A stretch of 64,000 nt of DNA, taken from the NCBI GenBank assembly GCA_003249255.1, contig QKJP01000004.1:37993-101992 (forward strand), given 5' to 3'. Positions 7,383 through 17,374 of this stretch are shown piece by piece (within the stretch, counting starts at the first letter, position 1; every line of letters starts with the position of its first letter). The stretch is from Bacteroidales bacterium (GTDB lineage Bacteria; Bacteroidota; Bacteroidia; Bacteroidales; Marinilabiliaceae). The notes under the pieces are model-generated. The model was not told the origin of the DNA. It searched no databases and saw only the letters and a list, made by a program, of their open reading frames with translations. A program made the position numbers and the translations under genes.

Positions 7383-10163
7383 ATGAAAGGTCTTATACTA
7401 GCAATCGTAGTATTGGTTTATTCAGGTATTACGTTACAATCTCAGTCATTAAAAGTTAGAACATCAGGCTCTTTTTCTAATTCCTCTTTCATTGATTTTG
7501 TGGAAGAATTAGAGCAGAAAACAAATCTTAAATTTTATTTTGATGAGTCTGCAGTAAATCATTTAAAAGTAAACGCCGCGGGTACTGATTTAGATGTGGA
7601 TAGCTTGTTGTTTAGTGTTTTAGTGGTGAACGGATTAAACTATTATTCTGATACCAATAATAACATCATCGTTTACACCGGTTCCAAAATAGTCGAAAAA
7701 ATTGAGGGAGTTGAAGATAAACAAGATCAAGCCAATTTTTTTCCTGATAATAGAACTTCAATGACCAAAGCCGAAGAAAATTATTTTAACGCCCGAAACG
7801 ATGTGGAAAAACCTGCTTTAATTATCATCGGGAAAAAGAATGGTTTTCATGGAAACCATGTTCTCAATGGTCGGATTACAGATGAAGCAACCGGTGAACC
7901 CATTGTAGGAGCCACATTGTTCTTTGAAGAATTAGGGACCGGTGTTGCATCTGATATTGATGGGTATTATAAAATCGCTGTAAAAGCCGGTAAATACAAT
8001 GTGAAAGCCAATTCTGTATCCATGAAAGAAGGAATGTTTCATGTTCATGTTTATGAAGATGGAGATTTTTCTTTTTACATGAAAAAGGAGTTGGTTGGCT
8101 TGGATGAGGTAAAAGTGGTTGCCGATCGCAATCACAACGTAAAAGGGATGCAAATGGGTTTTGAAAAAATAACTTCAAAATCGATCAAAGAAATTCCGGT
8201 TGTAATGGGAGAAAAAGATTTGGTGAAAGTTGCTCAAATGCTTCCGGGTGTTCAAAGCTCCGGAGAAGGAACGGGAAGTTTACATGTAAGAGGAGGTACT
8301 GCTGATCAGAATTTATTTTACATTAATCAGGTGCCTGTTTATAATACCTCTCACTTGTTTGGTTTCTTTACAGCTTTTAGCCCGGATATTGTCAGTGATT
8401 TCTCTTTGTATAAAAGTCATATTCCTGCCAAATATGGCGGAAGGGTATCTTCTATCTTCGATATTTCTACACGGCAGGGAAACAAAAAGAATCTATTTGC
8501 ACAAGGTGGAATAAGTCCGGTGACAGGTCATATATCTGTCGAAGGGCCTGTTGTGAAAGATAAAATTTCGTTTGTTACCAGTATGCGAGGCAATTATTCA
8601 GATTGGTTATTGACTCAGATTGATGATGCTGATATCAAAAAAAGTAGTGCTAACTTTTACGATTGGTCATTTGGAGTGAATTCTACTATCAACGATAAGA
8701 ATATCTTAAAAGCATTTGTTTATAATAGTAATGATGATTTTAGCCTTTCGGATAAGAGTGATTACAATTATGAAAATCTGGGAGGGATGATAAATTTTAG
8801 ACATTTATATTCCCCAAAATTAAGTTCTGAAATTGCTTTGGTTTCAAGTCAATATGGATTTGGATATAATGAAAAAACGAATCCTTCAGATGCTTATCGT
8901 CATGAATATAAATTGTTGCATAATGAGTTGCGTTTAGACTTTTTGTATTTAAGCTTAATCGGGCATCGCTTATCTTTTGGTACGAATACCATAATGTATA
9001 ATCTTGATCGAGGAGATGTGAATCCTTATGGAGATGAATCTACAAGAATTCCGGTTAGTTTGGGAGAAGATAAAGGAATTGAGAATGTCTTGTATGTCTG
9101 TGATGAGTTTAAGTTGTTTTCTCGCTTAGGAGTTTCCCTTGGTTTAAGAATGAGTCGTTTTGATAATTTAGGGCCTCAAACATTAAATACTTATTTCGAC
9201 GGAGCTTCATTTACAGAAGGAAATATCAGTGGAGCGAAAGAGTTTGCTAGTAACGAATCAGTAAAAGCGTATTACAGTTTGGAGCCACGTTTGGCTTTAA
9301 ATATGCCATTTTGGGAAAATACATCAGTAAAAGCCTCTTATAATCGAGCTGCGCAAAATATTTTTATGCTGAGTAATACCATTGCTGTAACACCTACTAA
9401 CCAATGGAAATTGGCCGACTTTTACTTAAAGCCTCCGGTAAGTGATCAATATTCATTTGGAATTTACCAGAACATTCCGTCAGCAGGTCTTGAAACCTCG
9501 GTTGAAGTTTATCAAAAGAATACCAAGAATGTGGTAGAGTATAAAGATGGCGCAGATTTTATTTCGAGTGATCCCACCGAAATGCTTTTACTTCAGGGAG
9601 AGCAAGAGGCAAAAGGGCTTGAGTTTATGTTGAAAAAGAAAACCGGTAAATTTACAGGTTGGTTATCCTACACTTATTCTAAAACCAGTGTGGTTGTGGA
9701 TAGCGATAATCCTTCAGAACGAATTAACTTTGGCAACCCATATCCATCAAATTTTGATAAACCACACAGTGTTAATTTAGTGACTAATTTACGTTCAAAT
9801 CGGCGTTTAAGTTTTTCTACCAATATTGCTTATAGTACAGGTCGGCCAATAACTTTTCCGGTGGCCATGTATCCGGTCGAAAATTTGTGGTTTACTGCTT
9901 ATTCGGGTCGGAATGCTAATCGAATTCCTGATTATTTCAGGGTTGATTTCTCCATTAATCTAGAAGGAAATCTAAATCGCAAGAAGTTTATGCATAGTTA
10001 TTGGATGCTTAATGTTGTGAATGTAACAGGACGCAAAAATGCGTATTCTGTTTACTTCGAATCGGATGAAGGTGAAATTAAAGCTTATCGCCTATCCGTT
10101 TTTGGTCAACCCATTGTTACGCTTTCATGGATCTTTAAATTAGGAAATTACACAAATGAGTAA
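7383..10163 (+). CDS. TonB-dependent receptor with STN and carboxypeptidase-like N-terminal domains
   Basis: The 926-residue outer-membrane protein has a signal peptide, an STN-like domain (about residues 28-100), a carboxypeptidase-regulatory-like beta sandwich (about 160-240, LNGRITDEATGEPIVGATLFF), a plug (about 270-360, including VRGGTADQNLFYINQVPVY) and a C-terminal beta barrel. An STN domain usually signals to a FecR-type anti-sigma factor, but none is encoded nearby. The stop overlaps the start of the DUF4249 lipoprotein by eight bases. The TonB receptor plus DUF4249 pairing is common in Bacteroidota and differs from SusC/SusD. The substrate is unknown. Confidence 0.9.
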   Translation: MKGLILAIVVLVYSGITLQSQSLKVRTSGSFSNSSFIDFVEELEQKTNLKFYFDESAVNHLKVNAAGTDLDVDSLLFSVLVVNGLNYYSDTNNNIIVYTGSKIVEKIEGVEDKQDQANFFPDNRTSMTKAEENYFNARNDVEKPALIIIGKKNGFHGNHVLNGRITDEATGEPIVGATLFFEELGTGVASDIDGYYKIAVKAGKYNVKANSVSMKEGMFHVHVYEDGDFSFYMKKELVGLDEVKVVADRNHNVKGMQMGFEKITSKSIKEIPVVMGEKDLVKVAQMLPGVQSSGEGTGSLHVRGGTADQNLFYINQVPVYNTSHLFGFFTAFSPDIVSDFSLYKSHIPAKYGGRVSSIFDISTRQGNKKNLFAQGGISPVTGHISVEGPVVKDKISFVTSMRGNYSDWLLTQIDDADIKKSSANFYDWSFGVNSTINDKNILKAFVYNSNDDFSLSDKSDYNYENLGGMINFRHLYSPKLSSEIALVSSQYGFGYNEKTNPSDAYRHEYKLLHNELRLDFLYLSLIGHRLSFGTNTIMYNLDRGDVNPYGDESTRIPVSLGEDKGIENVLYVCDEFKLFSRLGVSLGLRMSRFDNLGPQTLNTYFDGASFTEGNISGAKEFASNESVKAYYSLEPRLALNMPFWENTSVKASYNRAAQNIFMLSNTIAVTPTNQWKLADFYLKPPVSDQYSFGIYQNIPSAGLETSVEVYQKNTKNVVEYKDGADFISSDPTEMLLLQGEQEAKGLEFMLKKKTGKFTGWLSYTYSKTSVVVDSDNPSERINFGNPYPSNFDKPHSVNLVTNLRSNRRLSFSTNIAYSTGRPITFPVAMYPVENLWFTAYSGRNANRIPDYFRVDFSINLEGNLNRKKFMHSYWMLNVVNVTGRKNAYSVYFESDEGEIKAYRLSVFGQPIVTLSWIFKLGNYTNE

Positions 10164-11331
10164 TAAAAAGACAATGTATAAGATTATTATAGCAATTCTT
10201 CTAACTATAGGTTTTTGGGGGTGTATTGATGAAATTGATATGCCCAATACTAGTTCAGATCAGGGTTCTTCTTTTTTAGTGATAGATGGAAGTATTTTAA
10301 AAGGAGATACTATTCAATACCTACGAATATCCCACTCCAATCCATTGGGTAATTATGAATTTAATCCGGAAATGGGATGTAAAGTGAGCGTAAAGTGTAG
10401 TTTGGGTGATGAATACGAATTTGAAGAAGTCGAACCTGGAATATATACAACCGAAATATTACCGGAGTGTTTGATCGAGGGCACAAGTTTTCAGTTATTT
10501 GTTGAAACAATGGATGGTGTAAAGTATCAGTCAGAACCTGAAGAGTTGCATGAAAGTGTATCTGTGGATAATATTTATTTCGAAATGGGTGATGAAAATT
10601 TAGGGGCTAATTATTATGATAATGGAGCACAATTCTATGTTGATTTGAAAGCTGCGGAGCAAAACTCAAAACATTATAGATGGGTGGTTGAAGAGACATA
10701 CGAGTATCATGCAAGATATGTTCTTGCTGGCTTGTTGGATGCATCTGAGAAGCGTTTTATAGAAATGCAACCCGAAGAATTGATGGTTTGTTATAGAACT
10801 CAGAATCTAAAAGAAGTATTTGCATCATCCACCCAAAAATTACAAGTGAATGAGAAGAAAAAAATACCATTAAATTATGTTCCGGCAGTTACTAATAAGT
10901 TAAAATACAACTATAGTATTTTAGTGAAGCAATATGTATTAAGCGATGCTGCTTATGAATACTGGAATCGGAACATGTTACAAAATTCTTCTTCCGGAGG
11001 ATTTTATCAAATGCAACCTAGCCAAACTAAAAGTAACATCCATAATGTAGCTAACTCAGACGAAATAGTATTAGGATTTTTTTGGGTTTCGTCCTATCAG
11101 CAAAAGCGTTTTGTTTTAGATAAAAAGGATAGGGTTCAGGTCTATGAGAGAATTTGTAAAGCTGATACCTTTATAATGAGTTCAAATTTATGGATAGTGG
11201 TTGATAAATACCTTGCGAACCTTGGAGAGTATCCTGATGGTAGAACAGTTTATGGACATGTTTCCCCTGCTCACTGCTTGGATTGTAGAGAAAAGGGAGG
11301 TGTTCTTGATAAACCGGATTTCTTCGATTAG
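10156..11331 (+). CDS. DUF4249-type outer-membrane lipoprotein
   Basis: The 391-residue product has a lipoprotein signal with the lipobox cysteine in FWGCIDEID, followed by the typical DUF4249 start LVIDGSILKGDTIQYLRIS. The C-terminus holds paired cysteines (AHCLDCREKGG). DUF4249 proteins usually accompany a TonB receptor and are thought to act at its surface face, in the place occupied by SusD in glycan systems. Translational overlap with the upstream receptor supports a complex. Confidence 0.88.
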   Translation: MSNKKTMYKIIIAILLTIGFWGCIDEIDMPNTSSDQGSSFLVIDGSILKGDTIQYLRISHSNPLGNYEFNPEMGCKVSVKCSLGDEYEFEEVEPGIYTTEILPECLIEGTSFQLFVETMDGVKYQSEPEELHESVSVDNIYFEMGDENLGANYYDNGAQFYVDLKAAEQNSKHYRWVVEETYEYHARYVLAGLLDASEKRFIEMQPEELMVCYRTQNLKEVFASSTQKLQVNEKKKIPLNYVPAVTNKLKYNYSILVKQYVLSDAAYEYWNRNMLQNSSSGGFYQMQPSQTKSNIHNVANSDEIVLGFFWVSSYQQKRFVLDKKDRVQVYERICKADTFIMSSNLWIVVDKYLANLGEYPDGRTVYGHVSPAHCLDCREKGGVLDKPDFFD

Positions 11332-11390
11332 GTAAATTGATTGAATTTATATGAATGTGTTTATGTGATTAATTATAAAGCTGGTAAGGC

Positions 11391-13088
11391 ATGGGTCGGA
11401 TTGTATTTTTATTGGGTTTAATATTTTTTCTTTTTAATAATTATTCTGTTTGTCAAGAACAAGAAAAGCAGGGATGTGTGCAGGTAGATATGAACACCGT
11501 AAAAGAAACGATACATGTTTTTACAGACAGGTCTTACTATGCAGTAGGAGAAGAAATATATTTTAGTGCTTCTTATTATGCTAATCACTTGTCAAGTTCA
11601 AGTAAAGCAGAGTGGAGTAAGATCTTATATTTTGAATTGATTGATTCCATTGGGAATTCATTTATTCAAAAAAAATTCCAGCTGAATCACAACTTAGCGG
11701 TCGGAAAGTTGATGATCGATGACCAAATTCCATCCGGAAATTATTGGCTTAAGGTATATACTAAATGGATGCGAAACAATGGGGTAGAAAATTATACTTA
11801 TTGTCCTTTAGTTATCGTAAATCCAGAAAATCTTAATGGCAGTAAGTTCTTTGAAATTTCTGATGAAGATTCTAAAAGTGAGTTAGGTGGCTCAATTGAT
11901 GTTAAACTATCTAAGGAAAACTATGGTAAACGTGAAGAAGTCATGTTGGTGTTTCAAAATAAATTGGCCAATAGTAGAGATTATACTTATGCCTTGAGTG
12001 TTGTTGATAAAGGTGCTAATGTTATTCAGCCTACTCGCATGGGAGTGTCTAACAATGAAAAATCGGAATTAGCAGTTGTACCTGATATATACAATATTTC
12101 AATCTCCGGCAAAGTTGTAGACGAAAATACAAAGGAACCACAGGCTGATGCCGTTGTTTATTTATCTACTATAGCTAAGCAGTCTTATTTTACAACGGTA
12201 AAAACTAATTGTAACGGAGAGTTTGTTTTAACCTTACCTGAACCGCCTGCTCAATGTGAATATTATATTCATGCGATTAAAGATGGAATTGATTTACAAG
12301 TTCAAATTGACAACGGTTATTGTACGCAGCCTGTAAGTCTTCATCATTCGAAGCAACTGCTGGGAGATGAGGAATTAAACCTCTTAAAAGAACTTATGAT
12401 TAATGCTCAGTTGACTCAAAAATTTGCAAAAACTTCTCCTGAAATACCGATTAAAAGCGATTCTATACCAAAGTTTTTTTACGGTCGACCAGATAAAATC
12501 TATACCACTGAAAAATACATTGATTTACCCGATGTAAAAGACTTCCTTTTTGAATTGGTGCCAGAGTTTGCCATAAAGCGTAAAAAGAAGAAAAACTATA
12601 TCAAATTAAACGAAATTACTACCTGGGGAGATTTACCGGTATTAACCATGGTTGATAATATCCCTATTTTTGATCATGAGGAAGTTTTGAATATATCTCT
12701 CCAAAAAGTTAAGCAAATTGAAATTATAAGCACTGCTTATGTAGCAGGAGCTAGTAAATTTAATTCGGTTATCAATGTAATTACGAAAAAGAATGATTAT
12801 GCAGGAATTAAATTGCCTGATAACTCTGTCTTTTTTAACTATGAATTGGCAGAAATAAAAAAAGCGAAAGGATCACAAAAAGCGCCAAATTCTTTTTCTA
12901 AAAGAATTCCGGATCGCCGAAATACTTTATATTGGAATGCGAATTTTGATATGAATCAAGAAGATGGCACAGTAAAGTTTATGACATCAGATATGCCTGG
13001 AAAATATGAAGTGGTGTTGCAAGCGTTTTCTCATCAAACAGGTGAGGTATTTCATGTAATTAAGGATTTTGAAGTTGTGGCGGACTAA
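11391..13088 (+). CDS. Exported MG2-domain protein with plug-like segment
   Basis: The 565-residue protein has a signal peptide and then an alpha-2-macroglobulin MG2-like domain (about residues 38-145, VFTDRSYYAVGEEIYFSASYY). A carboxypeptidase-like beta sandwich follows (about 235-300, ISGKVVDENTKEPQADAVVYL). A segment at about 390-480 (LTMVDNIPIFDHEEV to INVITKK) resembles a TonB receptor plug. It is the last gene of the receptor/DUF4249 operon, 59 bases downstream. Such proteins may hold or present substrate on the cell surface; the function is not established. Confidence 0.75.
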   Translation: MGRIVFLLGLIFFLFNNYSVCQEQEKQGCVQVDMNTVKETIHVFTDRSYYAVGEEIYFSASYYANHLSSSSKAEWSKILYFELIDSIGNSFIQKKFQLNHNLAVGKLMIDDQIPSGNYWLKVYTKWMRNNGVENYTYCPLVIVNPENLNGSKFFEISDEDSKSELGGSIDVKLSKENYGKREEVMLVFQNKLANSRDYTYALSVVDKGANVIQPTRMGVSNNEKSELAVVPDIYNISISGKVVDENTKEPQADAVVYLSTIAKQSYFTTVKTNCNGEFVLTLPEPPAQCEYYIHAIKDGIDLQVQIDNGYCTQPVSLHHSKQLLGDEELNLLKELMINAQLTQKFAKTSPEIPIKSDSIPKFFYGRPDKIYTTEKYIDLPDVKDFLFELVPEFAIKRKKKKNYIKLNEITTWGDLPVLTMVDNIPIFDHEEVLNISLQKVKQIEIISTAYVAGASKFNSVINVITKKNDYAGIKLPDNSVFFNYELAEIKKAKGSQKAPNSFSKRIPDRRNTLYWNANFDMNQEDGTVKFMTSDMPGKYEVVLQAFSHQTGEVFHVIKDFEVVAD

Positions 13089-13326
13089 TTAGTTCGAGAT
13101 ACGATAGGAAACCAGTGAAGCAAAATTCTTGGATTTATTTGCATATAGTAAAAGTTAGCTCTTGACAAGAATTGATAAAATGGAGTAATTGCCGTGGTGA
13201 AGCAAGATTGTTTTATCGGTCTTAAGTTAAATATTGAAATATTTAGTAGGTTTGTTCTATTAATCTAATGCAAAAGTCTATTGGGTTGAATTATATTAAT
13301 ATGTACTATTTAAATAACCTTTATTT

Positions 13327-16300
13327 ATGAAGAAAATTTATTTATTTCTAATTGCCTTGTTTTTTGCATTTACGGCTAGTGCAGCAGAGGATGACATAAT
13401 AGTAAGTGGAGCTATTCACGACGGATTAGGTGATGATGTAGTTAGCATTTTTTCCGCTGGTAATGCTTATTGTTATGGAGCTACAACCTGTGCGGATATC
13501 AATTTTGAAATGGAACCTGTAATTGGGGAAACGCCGATTGATTATATTAGTATTCGCGTATGGTGGCACTTTGCAGATGATAATACCTGGGTAAACCTAA
13601 AAACAATAGCCTATGGTCAAATAGGAGATGGAGCTCTAACGGGTTTAGAGACTGGTGATAAGCTTAACTTTAGTGTACAGTTACCGGCTGCTGTTATTGA
13701 AAAAATTAATGCTGAAACTCAGGCAGAGGGTGCTTTCGCTTTTATTCACTTGAGAACAGTGCTAACTGATGGAACTCAAAAAGGATATAGTAATTTCTAC
13801 TTAAGAGATGATGGTTTTATTGCAAGTGGAGGCGACTGTGATTTTGGTATAGATGAAGAAACAGGTGTCCCTATTATTCAAATGAATAATTTATCTATTA
13901 ATGGAACGGCTACTTCAACAAGCCCTTTAAAAGTTAATAGTAGTGTGCTGAGTTCAATTTCAGAATTAGGCAATGCTAATTTACTTAGTGGCTTTTCTTG
14001 TGAATCTTATGCCTACGAAGTAATTCCTCGTGCTACAGTTGATGGCGATGCTATAAAGTCCTTGGAAATGCTTGTGTTCTATACCGATGGCAAAGGAAAT
14101 GTAGATCCAATTGAATCCACGACCCTTTTAAGTAGTGATGAATTAGCATATTATAAAGAGGGAGATAAAATTAGATTCAATTATTCTTTTTCATCAAGGG
14201 TTGCACAACATGTTGCTCTTAGGTCAAATGTTAGCAATGGTAAATATATATGTGCAAGAATTAGAGCCAGGTATGCAGATAACCTTGAGGAACAAACATC
14301 AACTCAAAATCTGCAATATTTTGATATCGTGCTTCAAGATGATTTTTCGACAAATGGCAGTGAGTGTGGTAACGTTAATGAACTATCCGGTCTGTACGAA
14401 GGCATCGTCGATAATGTGAAACTTAATGGAATGGAAATAGGTTCTGTAGGTTCTTTAAGTTTTAGTGGAGATGCGCTTAGTTCGGCTTATAGTTATGGTA
14501 ACGCTCGCTTATATGGTGGATCTTCGTGTAATCTTTATAGCTTTTCAACATTACCGCTTATTGAGGTAGATGGTGACGCTGTGCAAAGTTTAGAAATGCT
14601 TGTGTACTATACCGATGGTGAAGGAAATGAAGATCCTATTGAGTTAACAACCATTTTAGGTAGCGATGAATTAGGCTATTATGAAGGGAACGATAACATT
14701 AACTTTGATTATTCCTTTTCATCAACAGTAGCACAGCAAGTTGCCCTTAAGTCAGATGTGAACAATGGTAAATATATATGTGCAAGAGTTAGAGCCAGGT
14801 ATGCAGCAAGCCTTGAAAATCAAACACCTACTCAAAACCAACAGTTTTTTAACATCGTGTTGTATGATGATTTCTCAGCAAATGAAAGTGAGTGTGGTAC
14901 GATAAATGAAGAGACCGGCTTAGCAGAAGGCATTATAGGTAATGCTATTATTAAAAAAGAATCGAAATCACAAATAGTAAATCCAATCAATAGCCCATTA
15001 GATGAGAATGATGTGATTGTTGGTGGGATTGCTCATGATGGCTTTGGCGATAATGTAATTAGTAACATTATTGATGGAAATGTGTATATTTATGGCCTTA
15101 GTACATGTGGAGGTATCTCATTTGCCTGTAAACCAGAGGTTGGCGCAACGCCAATTGATTACTTTACAGTAAGGGTATTCTGGCATTTGGCAGATGACGC
15201 TAATTGGACGAGGTTAAAATTCCTTTGTTCAGGTTCATCTGAAGCTGGAGCGTTATCAGGTATGAATTCAGGTGATTATGTTAGTTTTAATGCGCAGTTA
15301 CCGGCCTCTGTTGTTACACAAATTAATGCAGAAGTTCAAGGAGAAATGGCCTTTCCTTTTTTGCAACTGACAACAACGTCAACTGATGGTAATACTGGTG
15401 GGTATAGTAATTTTTATCCTACTCAAGAAGATCCTTTTATCTCAGCTAATGGCGACTGTGATTTTGGTGATGATCCTACAACTGCTGTTCCTTATGTTTT
15501 AATAGATGACTTAATGATTAATAATGTTTCTACAGCAGAATCTTTTGAATTATTGCTTAAGGATGATGGCAGAACTTTAGTGGATGCAGATCATAGTGGT
15601 GAATCTTTATTTTATAATGGCGAGACTTGCAAGCCTTATAGCTTTAGAGTTAAGCCGGCTCCTATGGTGGATGAAGAGCAAATAAAGTCTTTAACGGTTA
15701 ATGTGTATTATACAGATGGTAACAGTAATGACCTTATCGAATCAACTGAAATTTTGAGAGGTGGTAATCTTTCAAACCTGGTTGAGGGAGATAATATTTC
15801 TTTCGATTATTCTATTTCTTCGAAAGTAGCTGACCACATTGCTTTAAGGTCAGATCTTGCAAATGGTAAATACGTTTATTTAGAGCTTAGAGCTAACTAT
15901 CTGTCCGATCCGGAAGGTCATACAGCTTCACAAAATAACCAATATTACAAGCTTATTTTACAAGGTGATTTTTCTTCAAATAGCGGTAATTGCGGTATGG
16001 AGAATAGTGATACCGGCATTTATGAAGGCACCGTAGAGAATGTAAAGGTTAATGGAGAGTTTGTTGAAGTAGGCTTAGAAGATGATGCTACGCCATACTC
16101 TATTACCCTTTCAAAAGATGAAACTGTGTTAGCACAAGGTTCAGAGAGTACTTATTTCGAATTACATAAGGCCACCAACTGTACACCTTACCATTTTGAG
16201 TTGGTTACACCAAAAGTAGTGGATGGTAATGCTATTAAAAGCATCTCTATTATTTCAGAATATGTTGCAGGAAGCTTTAGCGAGGTGATTGATTCTACCA

Positions 16301-16839
16301 TAGTTATAGATGTAGCCGAGGCTGCTAATTTAAGAGCTGGAGATAAAATTAGCTTTGATTATGAGTTTAGTTCTAAACTTGGTCAATATACCCATTTATT
16401 GCTTGATAATGCTAATAATAAGTTTATTGAGGTATCCTTAAGGGTAAATTATAAACCCGATCTTGCCGATCAGTCTGAAAAGCAAAATAGATATTATTCT
16501 AAGTTCTTTATTCAAGATGATTTTGTAAGTAGTTCAAGCAATTGTGGTGTGGCTGATCCTGAAACAGAGGTTATTGCATGTCCGTTGTCTAACTTGTCAG
16601 TAATTAAAGGTGTATCTGTTAATGCAAAGGTGGTAACTCAATTAAAGGCTATTTCCATTTATCCCAATCCGGTTAGCGATATTAATGGTTTAATTATAAA
16701 AGCGCCAAGTGATGCCGTGATAGAGTATTTTACTTTAGCAGGTCAAAAGGTTGAAGGGAACAACTTAGAAACTGGTGTGTACATAGTTGTGATTAAAAGC
16801 GATAAACAAGTATTTACAGAAAGGTTAGTGATTAAATAA
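13327..16839 (+). CDS. T9SS-exported surface protein built from six internal repeats
   Basis: The 1170-residue protein has a signal peptide (1-19) and a C-terminal type A T9SS sorting domain (about 1095-1170, SIYPNPVSD to ERLVIK). Between them lie six beta-rich units of roughly 165-185 residues. Type A units (about 21-180 and 555-720) end in DCDFG, while type B units (about 185-359, 360-535, 722-901 and 902-1082) end in a CG..N..TG motif. The order is A-B-B-A-B-B. The two B units at 185-535 remain similar at DNA level, indicating recent duplication. I do not recognise the fold; adhesin or glycan binding is possible. Confidence 0.8.
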   Translation: MKKIYLFLIALFFAFTASAAEDDIIVSGAIHDGLGDDVVSIFSAGNAYCYGATTCADINFEMEPVIGETPIDYISIRVWWHFADDNTWVNLKTIAYGQIGDGALTGLETGDKLNFSVQLPAAVIEKINAETQAEGAFAFIHLRTVLTDGTQKGYSNFYLRDDGFIASGGDCDFGIDEETGVPIIQMNNLSINGTATSTSPLKVNSSVLSSISELGNANLLSGFSCESYAYEVIPRATVDGDAIKSLEMLVFYTDGKGNVDPIESTTLLSSDELAYYKEGDKIRFNYSFSSRVAQHVALRSNVSNGKYICARIRARYADNLEEQTSTQNLQYFDIVLQDDFSTNGSECGNVNELSGLYEGIVDNVKLNGMEIGSVGSLSFSGDALSSAYSYGNARLYGGSSCNLYSFSTLPLIEVDGDAVQSLEMLVYYTDGEGNEDPIELTTILGSDELGYYEGNDNINFDYSFSSTVAQQVALKSDVNNGKYICARVRARYAASLENQTPTQNQQFFNIVLYDDFSANESECGTINEETGLAEGIIGNAIIKKESKSQIVNPINSPLDENDVIVGGIAHDGFGDNVISNIIDGNVYIYGLSTCGGISFACKPEVGATPIDYFTVRVFWHLADDANWTRLKFLCSGSSEAGALSGMNSGDYVSFNAQLPASVVTQINAEVQGEMAFPFLQLTTTSTDGNTGGYSNFYPTQEDPFISANGDCDFGDDPTTAVPYVLIDDLMINNVSTAESFELLLKDDGRTLVDADHSGESLFYNGETCKPYSFRVKPAPMVDEEQIKSLTVNVYYTDGNSNDLIESTEILRGGNLSNLVEGDNISFDYSISSKVADHIALRSDLANGKYVYLELRANYLSDPEGHTASQNNQYYKLILQGDFSSNSGNCGMENSDTGIYEGTVENVKVNGEFVEVGLEDDATPYSITLSKDETVLAQGSESTYFELHKATNCTPYHFELVTPKVVDGNAIKSISIISEYVAGSFSEVIDSTIVIDVAEAANLRAGDKISFDYEFSSKLGQYTHLLLDNANNKFIEVSLRVNYKPDLADQSEKQNRYYSKFFIQDDFVSSSSNCGVADPETEVIACPLSNLSVIKGVSVNAKVVTQLKAISIYPNPVSDINGLIIKAPSDAVIEYFTLAGQKVEGNNLETGVYIVVIKSDKQVFTERLVIK

Positions 16840-16926
16840 CTAAATGTTGATAGATGTTTAAAAGACTACTCAATTATAGGTAGTGGGCTTAAAACTATCC
16901 TTCGTTCAAGGCTAGTTTAAAAATAT

Positions 16927-16975
16927 AAGGATGTAATATTGAGTCACGCACTCAAATGTTACATCCTTTGTTTTT
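16927..16975 (+). terminator. Strong hairpin terminator
   Basis: An 18-19 base imperfect stem (AAGGATGTAATATTGAGT against ACTCAAATGTTACATCCTT) is followed by TGTTTTTATT. It closes the 13327-16839 gene. Confidence 0.85.
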
Positions 16976-16983
16976 ATTATCAA

Positions 16984-17061
16984 AAATGGCATAAAATAGC
17001 TTCCAAGAAAACAGGAGAAGTCCAATATGTCGTTAAAGACTTTGATGTAGATTTAAAATAG
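16984..17061 (+). pseudogene. Orphan C-terminal fragment resembling the MG2 protein tail
   Basis: In frame before a stop at 17059-17061 the sequence reads KKTGEVQYVVKDFDVDLK. This parallels HQTGEVFHVIKDFEVVAD, the last residues of the MG2 protein ending at 13088. No start or preceding domain remains. It looks like the leftover tail of a duplicated copy, stranded beyond the repeat-protein gene. The match is short (about 18 residues), so chance similarity is not excluded. Confidence 0.4.
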
Positions 17062-17374
17062 CTTCAATGTATATTTAAATATTACTTTAGGATGATAAGG
17101 GTTGGAGAGTATTCAACCCAAGTATTAAGCCTTAACCTTTTTTTAGTAGTATTTCTTTGTGTGCTTTTATGTGCTTGTATGTGAGGTAATTACTGTTGTT
17201 GATTGGGTTTTTATTTAAGCTTTTGTTTATGAGTGTGTTGCCTTTTGTATTGAATGGCTAACAATCTATTAATTAGGTATTACTTGAAAAAATATTTATT
17301 TTTGCAGCTTGTTAATGGTATTAACCCTTAAAAGTTATTGATAACCGCCTGGAGCAAAGGCATAAAATTCAAGT
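17062..17374. promoter_or_regulatory. Leader region of the first GH16 gene with a candidate -7 box
   Basis: This 313-base gap holds no gene. TATTTTTG at 17297-17304 fits the Bacteroidota -7 consensus TAnnTTTG and lies 70 bases before the GH16 start. No good -33 TTTG was found at the expected spacing, so the promoter call rests on the -7 element alone. Confidence 0.45.

Noticed and set aside
7876..8178. Minus-strand frame inside the TonB receptor gene
   Set aside because: It lies opposite conserved receptor domains; its His- and Leu-rich sequence is typical of an antisense shadow.
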